From: Lujinxingia litoralis
GTDB lineage: Bacteria; Myxococcota_A; Bradymonadia; Bradymonadales; Bradymonadaceae
Assembly (NCBI RefSeq): GCF_003260125.1
Contig: NZ_QHKO01000001.1
Coordinates: 948,914-1,012,913 of the forward strand
Direction: 5' to 3'
Length of the DNA: 64,000 bases
Part shown: one piece after another, positions 53,801 to 61,834 of the stretch
How the letters are laid out: each line of letters begins with the position of its first letter
How positions within the stretch are numbered: position 1 is the stretch's first letter
Program-made: the position numbers and the translations under genes
Notes under the pieces: generated by a model
The model's database searches: none
Told to the model about the DNA's origin: nothing
What the model saw: only the letters and a program-made list of their open reading frames with translations

Positions 53801-54222
53801 TCGGCCGGCGTCACGCGCACCACCACCGGTCCCTCACCGCTGGCCTCCAACGCCTCCACCGACGCCACCGCCAGGGGCTCCAACCCACCGTCGAAACGAT
53901 AAAAAAGCACGTTCTCATCGGTGAGCGTCTCCGTGTTGAGCGCTCCGCTAAAGGGAATCTCAATCGGCGTCGAGGGCATCCACCCCGAAAGCTCCGTAAG
54001 ATAGGTTCCAAACGAGCCCTGCGCGCTGGCCTCTCCGGTGCCTTCCAACGTCGGCAGTCTTCCCTCCTGAAGAGCGGCATCGTTGGGCAAAGGAATCGTG
54101 GCCGTCGCCGGGTCAAAGATCGCCTGCACCCGATCCTCGGGGGCATCTCGCTCAGGAATGTCCGGGGCACACGCCCCCACTACCACCGTCGCCAGCACTG
54201 CTGGTACCGCTCGCCACTTCAT
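50842..54222 (-). CDS. Large repeat lipoprotein with alpha/beta-hydrolase (lipase-like) end
   Basis: 1126 residues. Lipobox VVGAC. Three repeats begin FDPxxxxxPLPNDAAL (about 38, 262 and an altered copy near 450), each with an LPLSKAID-type Ig-like strand set. The last third is an alpha/beta hydrolase: oxyanion QHGLGGNRWSGG, nucleophile elbow GQSLGGIVG and a His near PHSFLS. Resembles Pseudomonas virulence-factor lipase proteins (N-terminal Ig-like repeats plus lipase). Upstream of a FadL transporter, so extracellular ester hydrolysis with fatty-acid uptake is plausible. Confidence 0.78.
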   Translation of the reverse strand: MKWRAVPAVLATVVVGACAPDIPERDAPEDRVQAIFDPATATIPLPNDAALQEGRLPTLEGTGEASAQGSFGTYLTELSGWMPSTPIEIPFSGALNTETLTDENVLFYRFDGGLEPLAVASVEALEASGEGPVVVRVTPAEPVVRGERYAVIVTKGVEGANGASVIEPLPIFYAASKTPLVDADGEPTLDVLVDPENPGQALQLEGLRQLLAPLFESAEGQGIAREQIAMAFSWTVSSDSVALFDPVSAQVPLPNDAALDPDGSFPDSAGCFVDAQTANGELDRYLAGLSGWPASTPITLPLSKAIDPADIGEDDVQLWRVGDGGVLVRVEDVSVTYVDELSDRCTGETGPGYALVLTPSEPMQDRERYFAFATRSIGGEAGLLPDLPMFMAMQPYPLVDASGSSLVGSLSDEQAQAIAGIKQSIAPMMAHLEGELGLTYEELAAVWGWGTWDDTFVVFDPNSGSIAFPSAFLVNSESGQIELPVPEGADALTTAIIGVLNQRRGFSTTAPGWIPVDGQVDESTIDAESVVMASVRGFAPRVLPADEYALSYDPQWGHLVVEPQVPLAEELQHAGIVTTAMLGANGRPVQPTAVFALLRSPYPLVDAEGTSLVYLLDDATAGALEVARSAYARLFLLAGALPGGGIDRSEIATAWAFVTEDPVAELQESRAVAMALLDARASVEAVRACDSGPNCVNDAFFIELESESLPHPTSAGTVVDVSNLEAIYAGGEFDSVVQVDAVGTVIDPPAGTARVGVSVFLPRAVQDAGECQAPFDVVIAQHGLGGNRWSGGLMVANDVAAYPSCKATVAIDLPLHGGRASAATTLHPDEAVSGSGAGFLGADLLTSKVNFAQASLDLFVLARIIAGDGVTSGLEALFADTPYGGEALFGFDVGFVGQSLGGIVGVPFVTLEPTVDTATFSAAGGRLTWILEGDDQGPSTIGGPILDALATLGAVPGTFEFIRTMALVQWTADVVDPVAFAPFTVARPRANLAYDLDSETFGPVTGELCAADDECPSGWQCESVSSDVDRCVEYLPENQVLVQMAQGDRTVVNRATQALARALGVSLEETTFEGAPHSFLSTLNPERPGYAAGQCARAQVAAWLASGMSGVAELPASLSAATCLGQ

Positions 54223-54526
54223 GGAGCCTCCGCATCGTCGGAACGTCGACCGCGCACACCGAACACCTCGGGCGCCATCTCACGCTCTCAGGCCATTACT
54301 CATTTGGGGAAAGTGCTTGCCCATCATAACCCGTGGTTCACACGACGCAACACAACCGAGACGCCCGCGCCCCCGACTTCCCCCCTGGGGAGAGAGTCAT
54401 CTTGAAGGGGTGAAACTTCGATGTTAGAACCAAGCGCCTTGGTCAGACGTCCCTCTTGTCACACCGCACTCCTGGCGTCTGATGTAGTCCACTGACGATT
54501 GAATTCTATCTTGGAGAAGTCCCCCC
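54223..54526. other. Intergenic region before the bactofilin cluster
   Basis: No gene. An inverted repeat ACCAAG-cgc-CTTGGT at 54429-54443 lies about 85 bases upstream of the first bactofilin, a possible operator. No sigma-70 consensus stands out. Confidence 0.45.
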
Positions 54527-54853
54527 ATGGCCCCGACGAGCTGCACCATCGGACCGGGCGTTGCCATCAATGGCCGCCTCTCCGGCGACGACGAAGTCGT
54601 CGTCTTCGGATCCATCGAAGGTAACGTCGCCCTCTCCAGCCGCCTGACTGTCGAAGAAGGCGGCAAAGTCGTTGCTGACATCGACGTCCAGTCCATCGCC
54701 ATCCGCGGCGAGGTCAATGGCGAGGTGGTCGCCCACGATGTGATTGAACTGCTGGAAGGTTGCCTGGTGACCGGCAACCTGCGCGCGCCGCGCGTCATCA
54801 TCCAGGAAGGCGCCCGCTTTAAGGGCAACATCGATATGGATGTCCAGATCTGA
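54527..54853 (+). CDS. Bactofilin 1
   Basis: 108 residues, one bactofilin domain: IGPGVAINGRLSGDDEVVV, SIEGNVALSSRLTVEEGGKV, VARGEVNGEVVAHDVIELLE and GNLRAPRVIIQEGARFKGNI, the right-handed beta-helix repeats. It polymerises into filaments that guide cell shape, stalk or chromosome position. GGAGAAG precedes the ATG. First of three. Confidence 0.92.
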   Translation: MAPTSCTIGPGVAINGRLSGDDEVVVFGSIEGNVALSSRLTVEEGGKVVADIDVQSIAIRGEVNGEVVAHDVIELLEGCLVTGNLRAPRVIIQEGARFKGNIDMDVQI

Positions 54854-54901
54854 CCTTCCCCTCTCCCATCTTCGTATCGAACTAAGCAGTAGGAGCACAT
54901 C

Positions 54902-55219
54902 ATGGCGGATACGCTTATCGGACCCAACATCACCATCGATGGCGAAATCTCGGGCGACGCCCCGATCACCATTGAAGGCACCGTCAAAGGCCGCATTGCG
55001 GTCGACGCCCTGGTCACCGTCGCCGAAAACGGCGTGGTCGAAGCCGACGTGGAAACTCCGCAGATCGCCGTCAGCGGGCAGGTCACCGGCAACATCGTCG
55101 CCACCGAACGCGTGGAAATCGCCGCGGTCGGCAAGATGGTCGGCGATATCAAAGCCCCTCGCATCCTGATCGCCGACGGCGCCGGGTTCAAAGGCCACAT
55201 CGACATGGACGTGGAATAA
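54902..55219 (+). CDS. Bactofilin 2
   Basis: 105 residues with the same repeat pattern (IGPNITIDGEISGDAPITIE, VEADVETPQIAVSGQVTGNI, DIKAPRILIADGAGFKGHI). AGGAG lies seven bases before the ATG at 54902. Its stop is three bases before the third gene, so they are translated together. A close homologue of bactofilin 1. Confidence 0.92.
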   Translation: MADTLIGPNITIDGEISGDAPITIEGTVKGRIAVDALVTVAENGVVEADVETPQIAVSGQVTGNIVATERVEIAAVGKMVGDIKAPRILIADGAGFKGHIDMDVE

Positions 55220-55222
55220 ACT

Positions 55223-56056
55223 ATGGCCGACCCCACCATCATCGGCGCCCAGACGCAGATCTCCGGGCGCATCAGTGGCGAGACCGACGTGGCCGTGGAA
55301 GGACGCGTCGACGGGACCATTGAGTTGACCGAGACGTTGACCGTCGCCCCCGGTGGCGTGGTTACCGGCACGGTGCGCGCCCGCCAGGTCATCATTGAGG
55401 GCGTCGTCGACGGCGAGGTCTCCGCCGAGGAGCGCGTGATCCTCCGCGCCACGGCCCGGGCCGTGGCCAATATTCTGGCTCCGCTCATCGAGATGGCCGA
55501 TGGCGCCCAGCTTCGCGGGGAAATCAACATCGGCGTCGACGCCGAAGTCCCCACCGCCTCGCGAACCCCGGCCCGCACCGCCCGGCCCATGCCTGTCGCA
55601 CAGGCCAGCGCGCGCACCTCCACAAGCACCGTCTCGCGCCCTACCCGTGCTCCGGTTATCAGCAGCCCGGCACCTCCGACCAGCACCGCTGCGGCCAGCG
55701 CGCCGGTGACCACCACCACGACCACCGTGGTCGTGGAGGAAGAGCCCGAAGCCGAACCCGAGCCGGTCATGGAGCCGGTTCAAGCCACGGAACTCACCGA
55801 AATCAGTGAAGTGGAGTCGGAAACGGAGCCGGTAGCCGAAGAGGAGCTCCAGGTCGAGGAGGAGCCCCAGGTCGAGGAGGAGCCCCAGGTCGAAGAGGAA
55901 CTCAATGTCGACCCGGAGGCGTTTCTGGAGTTCGAAGAAGATTACACCGTCAAAGAACTCAAAGAGCAGCTCCGACTCCTCGATCTTCCGGTAAGCGGCA
56001 CCAAATCTGAGCTTATTGAGCGCCTCTTGCAGGCGCAGGCCCAGGCGGAGAGTTGA
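55223..56056 (+). CDS. Bactofilin 3 with Pro/Glu linker and C-terminal SAP domain
   Basis: 277 residues. Residues 1-105 are a bactofilin domain (IGAQTQISGRISGETDVAVE, AAPLIEMADGAQLRGEI). A disordered Ala/Pro/Thr stretch (110-170) leads to an acidic repeat tract (VEEEPQ units from an 18-bp DNA repeat at about 55854-55910). Residues 236-277 are a SAP motif (YTVKELKEQLRLLDLPVSGT, KSELIERLL), a DNA/RNA-binding helix pair. Bactofilin-SAP fusion suggests a tie between the filament and DNA. Confidence 0.85.
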   Translation: MADPTIIGAQTQISGRISGETDVAVEGRVDGTIELTETLTVAPGGVVTGTVRARQVIIEGVVDGEVSAEERVILRATARAVANILAPLIEMADGAQLRGEINIGVDAEVPTASRTPARTARPMPVAQASARTSTSTVSRPTRAPVISSPAPPTSTAAASAPVTTTTTTVVVEEEPEAEPEPVMEPVQATELTEISEVESETEPVAEEELQVEEEPQVEEEPQVEEELNVDPEAFLEFEEDYTVKELKEQLRLLDLPVSGTKSELIERLLQAQAQAES

Positions 56057-56087
56057 TCTCTCGCCTGCGGCTCGCTGCGGGATTTCT

Positions 56088-56648
56088 ATGAACGACCCCA
56101 TGCGCGCGACACTTGCCCGGCTCCTCACCGCTCACTCGGTGAGGACCGGGCACTTTCGTCTGGCCAGCGGTAAAATCAGCCCGGTGTACGTCGACGTCAA
56201 AGCCACCTCGCTTACTGGCGAGGGAGGCTGGCTCATCGGCCAGGCCCTCTTTGAACTCTCGCAAACGCTCACCCCGCCCCCGCGAGCAATCGGCGGGTTG
56301 ACCCTGGGGGCCGATCCTCTGGTCACGGCGACCTCCATCGCTGCCCATCAACGCGGTCACACGCTTGATGCGATCATCGTGCGCAAAGCACCCAAGTCTC
56401 ACGGCACCGAGCGTTACCTGGAGTCGCCGCCCACCCTGCCAGCGGGCTCCCCGGTGGTGGCGGTCGATGATGTAGTGACCTCCGGCGCTTCCACCATCCA
56501 GGCCATCGAAGCGCTACGCCAGGCCGGCTTTCAAGTCGACCACGCGCTGGCGGTCGTCGACCGCCAGGCCGGCGGACGCGAAGCCCTGGCCAGCCTCGGC
56601 ATCACCCTCCATGCACTCTTTACCCTCGACGAACTCACAGGATCTTAA
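56088..56648 (+). CDS. pyrE: Orotate phosphoribosyltransferase
   Basis: 186 residues from the ATG at 56088. The PRPP motif VVAVDDVVTSGAST (about 125-138) and FRLASGKISPVYVDVK (about 20-35) are those of PyrE. It converts orotate and PRPP to OMP in pyrimidine synthesis. It lies 31 bases after bactofilin 3 and three bases before the next gene, so it is co-transcribed with the bactofilins. Confidence 0.92.
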   Translation: MNDPMRATLARLLTAHSVRTGHFRLASGKISPVYVDVKATSLTGEGGWLIGQALFELSQTLTPPPRAIGGLTLGADPLVTATSIAAHQRGHTLDAIIVRKAPKSHGTERYLESPPTLPAGSPVVAVDDVVTSGASTIQAIEALRQAGFQVDHALAVVDRQAGGREALASLGITLHALFTLDELTGS

Positions 56649-56651
56649 GCC

Positions 56652-57569
56652 TTGGAACGCAGCCATTACCTGACCGCCCCCGACGGCACCAAGATCTGGT
56701 ACGGAACCGTGGGCCGCGGCCCGGCGCTCGTGCTCTGTGACGGACTGGCCTGTGACGGCTTCATCTGGCCCTACGTCATCGACCGTTTCATCGACGACTT
56801 CACAATCGTCCGCTGGCACTACCGGGGCCACGGGGCAAGCGGTGTCCCCGAAGATCCCGAATCGATCAGCCTGGACCAGATGTGCGACGACCTCGCCCTG
56901 GTCCTCGACGCCCTCGACATTGATCAGGCCATCCTCGCCGGCCACTCCATGGGGGTGCAGGTCATCCTCAACTTCTGTGAGGCCCGTCAGGAGCGGGTGC
57001 GCGCACTTATCCCTATCTGTGGCAGCTACAAGCACCCCCTGGATACCTTCCACGGATCCGACTTGATGCGCCGAATTCTCCCCTACCTGCGCCGCGCCGT
57101 AGATTCCGCGCCCCTGGCCATCCAGAAAACCTGGGAGACGCTACTCCCACGCCAGATCTGGTACAAGGTTGCGGTACAATCCGCCGAGGTCAACGGCCAG
57201 CTCCTGCGCCAGCAGGACTTTTTGCCCTACCTCGAACACGCCTCACGCATGGACCTGCACTTCTTCCTCTCCCTGCTCTCGGCGCTTTCCCTCCATTCTG
57301 CGGAAGAACTCCTGGCCGAAATCACGGCACCGACTCTGGTCATCGCTGGCGAAAACGACACCTTCACGCCGATGTTTCGATCCGTGGAGATGGCGGAGAT
57401 GCTGCCCAACAGTAAACTCGTTGTCGTGCCCGAAGGGACCCACGTTGCCCCCCTGGAGATGCCCGAACTGGTCAACGAGGCGATCGAGAAGTTTTTGCAC
57501 CGCCACGCGATGCTCACACTCACCCAGAGCGCAACGAGCCCGACGCAAATTGCGCCGAGCTCGCCCTAG
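56652..57569 (+). CDS. Alpha/beta hydrolase
   Basis: 305 residues from a TTG start three bases after pyrE. Motifs: HYRGHGASG (about 56-64), nucleophile GHSMGVQ (about 97-103), acid GENDTFTP (about 233-240) and His in EGTHVAP (about 260). Cytoplasmic hydrolase of the RsbQ/proline-aminopeptidase general type; the substrate is unknown. Ends the bactofilin operon. Confidence 0.85.
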   Translation: MERSHYLTAPDGTKIWYGTVGRGPALVLCDGLACDGFIWPYVIDRFIDDFTIVRWHYRGHGASGVPEDPESISLDQMCDDLALVLDALDIDQAILAGHSMGVQVILNFCEARQERVRALIPICGSYKHPLDTFHGSDLMRRILPYLRRAVDSAPLAIQKTWETLLPRQIWYKVAVQSAEVNGQLLRQQDFLPYLEHASRMDLHFFLSLLSALSLHSAEELLAEITAPTLVIAGENDTFTPMFRSVEMAEMLPNSKLVVVPEGTHVAPLEMPELVNEAIEKFLHRHAMLTLTQSATSPTQIAPSSP

Positions 57570-57583
57570 TAGCGTTCGCCAGA

Positions 57584-57616
57584 CGCCGCCCCTCCGCAAG
57601 GAGGGCGGCGCGCTTT
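57584..57616. terminator. Terminator between convergent genes
   Basis: CGCCGCCCCTCC pairs with GGAGGGCGGCG (one bulge), followed by CTTTT. It sits between the hydrolase stop (57569) and the FHA gene stop (57621). Confidence 0.7.
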
Positions 57617-57620
57617 TCGC

Positions 57621-58556
57621 TCAACCGATCTGCAGACGGAAGAGCTGCTGCCCCATCAAAATCAAATCTCCGTTGGACAGCTGGCGCTCCCCACGAACCT
57701 TAATGTACGTGCCGTTGCTACTCCCCAGGTCGCGCAGATAGACACGCTCCTGATCCTTATATATGCGCGCGTGCTTCCCCGAAACGAAGCCGTCGTCTCG
57801 GAAAAGGATCGTGCCAACCTCACGCCCCAGCGTCACCTCACTGGTGTGCACTTCAAAAGCCCGAGTCTCCACATCCGGCCCTCCAATCAGGGCAAGCCTT
57901 CCCCAGACGCCCCGTTCAGGACTCCCCTGACGCTCGACCTCCGGATCGCCATGCTTCGCCTCGGTCGGCAGCGCAGCCACATCCTCCGCTCGGTCAAAGC
58001 GCAGCAGCTCCTGCCCCACGCGAATTAAATCGCCGCTCTGCAATTCGACATCGTCACGGAGTCGCCAGAACACCCCGTTAATGCTGTCCAGATCGCGCAA
58101 GATCACGCGCCCGCTCTCATAACTCACCGATGCATGCTCCGGTGAGAGGAAGGGGTCATTAGCCAGCACCTCATGCTCGTTTTTACGGCCCAGCATGACC
58201 CCGCTGGTCGTCAGTTCAATCCGGGCCCCCTCAGACCCATCCGGACGAATCACAGTCAGCTCCCCCAGCCGGCGCGGACTCTCTTCAATTTCGGCACTTG
58301 AGGGGCGCGGCCCCCCCGTGTGCATGGTCTCACCAACCAGCGCATCTCCTGCCGAAGGCGTCTTAACCTGCTGATGAAGCGAGCCTCCACAAGCCCCGCA
58401 AAACTTAAAGCCTCCGGGAACCATTGCTCCACAGTGCGGACAGTCAACGGACTCCACCTTGGGCTCGGGCTTTGGCGCTTCCAACGCCGAACCGCACCCC
58501 AGACAGAACTTAAACTCGTCCTCGTTCTCCCGACCACAGCTCTTACAGATGATCAC
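57621..58556 (-). CDS. Double zinc-ribbon protein with two FHA domains
   Basis: 311 residues. Two zinc ribbons (CKSCGREN...FCLGCGSAL and CPHCGAMV...FCGACGGSL) fill residues 1-65. FHA domain 1 is at about 95-185 (VMLGRKNEHEV, SPEHASVSYE, LDSINGVFW) and FHA domain 2 at about 215-310 (VTLGREVGTI, SGKHARIYKD, GSSNGTYIKV). The two bind phosphothreonine. It likely reads signals from the Ser/Thr kinases of this organism, two of which are encoded in the window. No catalytic domain is attached. Confidence 0.87.
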   Translation of the reverse strand: MIICKSCGRENEDEFKFCLGCGSALEAPKPEPKVESVDCPHCGAMVPGGFKFCGACGGSLHQQVKTPSAGDALVGETMHTGGPRPSSAEIEESPRRLGELTVIRPDGSEGARIELTTSGVMLGRKNEHEVLANDPFLSPEHASVSYESGRVILRDLDSINGVFWRLRDDVELQSGDLIRVGQELLRFDRAEDVAALPTEAKHGDPEVERQGSPERGVWGRLALIGGPDVETRAFEVHTSEVTLGREVGTILFRDDGFVSGKHARIYKDQERVYLRDLGSSNGTYIKVRGERQLSNGDLILMGQQLFRLQIG

Positions 58557-58774
58557 CAGCGGCTCCCTCGTCTCTCACAGCGGATTGGGCTCTGAATCAA
58601 GCCCGTTTTTTTAACAAGGAAGCAGCGCTCACGCAACCTGGCGACGCCCCACAACCTCGCGATCCCCCCCAATATTGCGGCGTTCACAAGTCCCATTGCG
58701 AGCATCACACGGCGTGCTACCTTTCGGAGGCTCAACTTATCCGACCCGCCCAATCGTCTCAGGGGAGAAGCCCG

Positions 58775-59557
58775 ATGATGCTCACCCGTAAACTCCTGCT
58801 TCTTTTCTCGCTCGCCCTACTTACGCTGGCCTGCGCCAGCACCCCCGATGTGGGAGTTCGTCACGACTACCGAAGCGCCCGGGTGCGTAGCGTTGCGGTG
58901 GTCCCCTTCTACGCAGTCGGCACATTTGGGCTTGGCGACGACGAATTCGAACTCCTTCGTCTGACCTACCAGGCGCAGGCCATCGCCTGGCTCCAGAAAA
59001 TGGGCTTTGAAGTCATGGAACCCGAAGCCCTTCAACATCACCTCAGTCACCACGAGCTCCGAGAGATCTTCGAGGAAGGCGTGCTCTTACGCTCCGCACT
59101 GACCTCCTATTTCGAACCCTCCAACGACGGACAAACTCCCGGCGTCGAGGTACTCACCCTGCGCACCCTGGCCAGACAAGAGGCCCTGCCCACCGATACC
59201 CTGCTCATTGGTCAAATCGTCTACCACAGCCGCGGCACTTGCAGACAAGCTCCCGACGCCTTTACCCCGTATGCCCGAACCTCCGCGACGGCTGATACTC
59301 CCGCCGGCTACCCGCGCCCCTGTGTCGTAAGCCACTTCCAGGCCAAACTCGTCGATATCCACACCGGTCACACCATGTGGTTTAACCGCATGCATCGCGA
59401 ATCCTACGGCCGCCAGATCAACGAAGACCTCACGCTCCATAATATCACCCGGACTATCCAGGACACTCTGGGCGAGGGCTCCGGGCTTGAAGAGCTCATC
59501 GCCGCCCCACCCACGCTCCAGGTCAATGCCAGTACAGACGTCCCCGAGGCTCAATAA
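58775..59557 (+). CDS. Lipoprotein, possibly GNA1162/LpoB-like
   Basis: 260 residues; GGGGAGAAG before the ATG at 58775. Lipobox LTLAC. The body (VRSVAVVPFYAVG, LTYQAQAIAWLQKMGFEVME, TDTLLIGQIVYHSRGT, and VVSHFQAKLVDIHTGHTMWF) follows the alternating strand/helix pattern of envelope lipoproteins such as GNA1162. No defined function. Its stop overlaps the convergent SctV gene by seven bases. Confidence 0.72.
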   Translation: MMLTRKLLLLFSLALLTLACASTPDVGVRHDYRSARVRSVAVVPFYAVGTFGLGDDEFELLRLTYQAQAIAWLQKMGFEVMEPEALQHHLSHHELREIFEEGVLLRSALTSYFEPSNDGQTPGVEVLTLRTLARQEALPTDTLLIGQIVYHSRGTCRQAPDAFTPYARTSATADTPAGYPRPCVVSHFQAKLVDIHTGHTMWFNRMHRESYGRQINEDLTLHNITRTIQDTLGEGSGLEELIAAPPTLQVNASTDVPEAQ

Positions 59558-61641
59558 CGCGAAATCTCAATGCGGCCCAGCGGCTGAATCGTCAACGCCG
59601 GGTCCAGCTCCTGGTAGGCAAGTACCACCGCGTTGGGGATCTCCATCGATACCAGGCGCTTGATGTAGCGCCGTACCCGCTGGTCGGTCAGCAAGATGGG
59701 CGCCCTAGCTCCCGCCACCTCACCCTTGACCCGGGCACGTACCGCCGCCTGGATCTCCTGAATCTCCTCGGGAGCCAGGGTCAGAAAGCTTCCGCGCTCC
59801 CCAATCCGAATCGCGCTGTGAATGATCTCCTCGATCTCCCGATCCACCACGTACACAAGGACGCTACCCTCTCCGCCCGAGTATTTATGGGTGATGTATG
59901 GGCTGAGTCCCGTCCGCACGTCCTCGGTCAACTTCACCGGATTCTTCTCCGCACGCGCACGATCAGCCAGAACCTCCAGAATGGTCGGCAAGTTGCGCAG
60001 TGAAATCCCCTCCTCGGCCAGGCGCTTCAAGATCTCGGTCAGTTCCTGCAAGCCGAGCTGGCGAGGCACAACCTCGGCGACCAACGCCGGATAGGGCCCT
60101 TCGAGTTGATCGAGCATGCCCCGGACGCTCTGCAACGTCACAAAACGATGTGCATGCTCCTTGATCTCGGCAGTCATCTTTAGCAGCACGTAATCTGCCA
60201 GGTCCCATACCTGATAGCCGGCCTCCTCCAGACGCGTACGCTCAGCCGCCGGCACCCAGCACGCCGGTTGGCCCGTCACCGGGTGGACTGCCTCCCGAGC
60301 TTCCACCCCGAAGACAGCAACCCCCTCCGGGTCATCGCCGACCATCACGTCTTCAAGCGGCATGGATGTACGAGCAACCGGCACCTCATCAAGCAAGACC
60401 CGTAGCTCGTTGCCACTCCCTCCGCTACTGCGCACCCGAACACCGGGCACCTTGACCCCCGTCTCAAAGAAGACCCCTTCCCGCATCGCGGGGATCATCT
60501 CCTGAAGCCAACGCTCCCGCTCCTCCCCCATCGCACTGGTCAGCGCCGCGCCCAATTCGACCGTCAAGGGGGCCACCGCCGGTACCATCGCCCGCGCCTG
60601 TCGTGCGCCTTGAGATGCCTGAGCCTCGATCGACTCCACATCCCGAGCCTCCTGCTCACTTAAGCCACCGCTCCCCGCTCTGGCTCGCTGAAGTGCGTAG
60701 GCAATCGTACCGGCCCCAAGCCCCAGAGCCAGGAAGGGCACCACAGGCAGCCCGGGAATCAAGGCAAGCCCTAACAACAAAGCCGCCGCAATGGCCAGCG
60801 CCTTAGGCTGATCCAACAGCTGCGAGAAGATGTCCCCCCCCAGGTGAGAGCCCTCATCCTCGCTGGCCACCCGAGTAACGATGATACCGGCCGTCGTCGC
60901 GATCAAAAGCGCCGGAATCTGACTGACCAACCCATCACCGATCGTCAGCAATGTGTACACCTGAGCCGCATCACCGGCGCTCATATCCAGCTGCATCACG
61001 CCAATGATCATACCGGCAACAATGTTGATCGCCGTCATAATGATCCCGGCAATCGCATCCCCCTTCACAAACTTCATCGCGCCGTCCATCGCCCCGTAGA
61101 GCTGGCTCTCGCGCTGCACCAACGAGCGCCGCCGTCGGGCTTCATCCAGATCAAACGCCCCGGCACGCAGGTCCGCATCGATCGACATCTGCTTGCCCGG
61201 CATCGCATCCAGCGTAAAACGCGCCGCCACCTCCGAAACCCGCTCCGAACCTTTGGCAATCACCAGGAACTGAATCAGCGTCAGAATCAAAAAGATCACC
61301 GCGCCCACCACAAAGTTCCCCTGTACAACAAACTCCCCGAACGCCGCGATCACCTCCCCGGCATCCGCGTTCAGCAAAATCAGGCGCGTCGATGAGACGT
61401 TGAGCGCCAGGCGAAAGAGCGTGGTGATCAGCAGGATGGAAGGAAAGGATGCAATCTTCAACGCGCTCGGGATGTACAGACTCACCATCAAGAGCGTCAC
61501 CGCCAACGAGATATTCAACGCCAGCAAGAGATCGAGCACCAGCGTGGGCAGCGGCACGATCATCATCCCGATGATCCCCACCACCAATCCCGCCAGAAAC
61601 ACATCGCTGTAGCGCTTTAGCCACCGCTCCAGATCCACCAT
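59551..61641 (-). CDS. sctV: Type III secretion/flagellar export gate protein (SctV/FlhA family)
   Basis: 696 residues from the ATG at 61641 (GAGGGG seven bases before; other in-frame ATGs reach 61665). About eight N-terminal membrane helices hold the FHIPEP signatures (FRLALNVSSTRLIL, DAMPGKQMSIDADLRAG). The cytoplasmic half (about 345-696) ends in conserved LAYQELDPALTIQPLGRI. Pattern is closer to SctV (injectisome/secretion) than flagellar FlhA. It has no other export gene beside it in the window. Confidence 0.9.
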   Translation of the reverse strand: MVDLERWLKRYSDVFLAGLVVGIIGMMIVPLPTLVLDLLLALNISLAVTLLMVSLYIPSALKIASFPSILLITTLFRLALNVSSTRLILLNADAGEVIAAFGEFVVQGNFVVGAVIFLILTLIQFLVIAKGSERVSEVAARFTLDAMPGKQMSIDADLRAGAFDLDEARRRRSLVQRESQLYGAMDGAMKFVKGDAIAGIIMTAINIVAGMIIGVMQLDMSAGDAAQVYTLLTIGDGLVSQIPALLIATTAGIIVTRVASEDEGSHLGGDIFSQLLDQPKALAIAAALLLGLALIPGLPVVPFLALGLGAGTIAYALQRARAGSGGLSEQEARDVESIEAQASQGARQARAMVPAVAPLTVELGAALTSAMGEERERWLQEMIPAMREGVFFETGVKVPGVRVRSSGGSGNELRVLLDEVPVARTSMPLEDVMVGDDPEGVAVFGVEAREAVHPVTGQPACWVPAAERTRLEEAGYQVWDLADYVLLKMTAEIKEHAHRFVTLQSVRGMLDQLEGPYPALVAEVVPRQLGLQELTEILKRLAEEGISLRNLPTILEVLADRARAEKNPVKLTEDVRTGLSPYITHKYSGGEGSVLVYVVDREIEEIIHSAIRIGERGSFLTLAPEEIQEIQAAVRARVKGEVAGARAPILLTDQRVRRYIKRLVSMEIPNAVVLAYQELDPALTIQPLGRIEISRY

Positions 61642-61741
61642 CGCCCTGCCCCTCGCCATAAGCATCCCTCGCCGAACGCACCACGCGTTCTGGCTCTCCC
61701 TCTATTGTCGAGTTCAAGCGCGGCGTTTTGCGTCCCCGGGC

Positions 61742-61778
61742 AAAAAAAAAACGCCTCCCCAAAAAGGGGAGGCGTTTT
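61742..61778. terminator. Bidirectional rho-independent terminator
   Basis: AAAACGCCTCCCC pairs with GGGGAGGCGTTTT around loop AAAAA. It ends the Cys-rich lipoprotein gene (stop 61835). Confidence 0.85.
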
Positions 61779-61834
61779 CAGGCTTTGTGCGAATAGAGGC
61801 CTACACCTTTATCCGCACGGTACCCTACTGCAGC

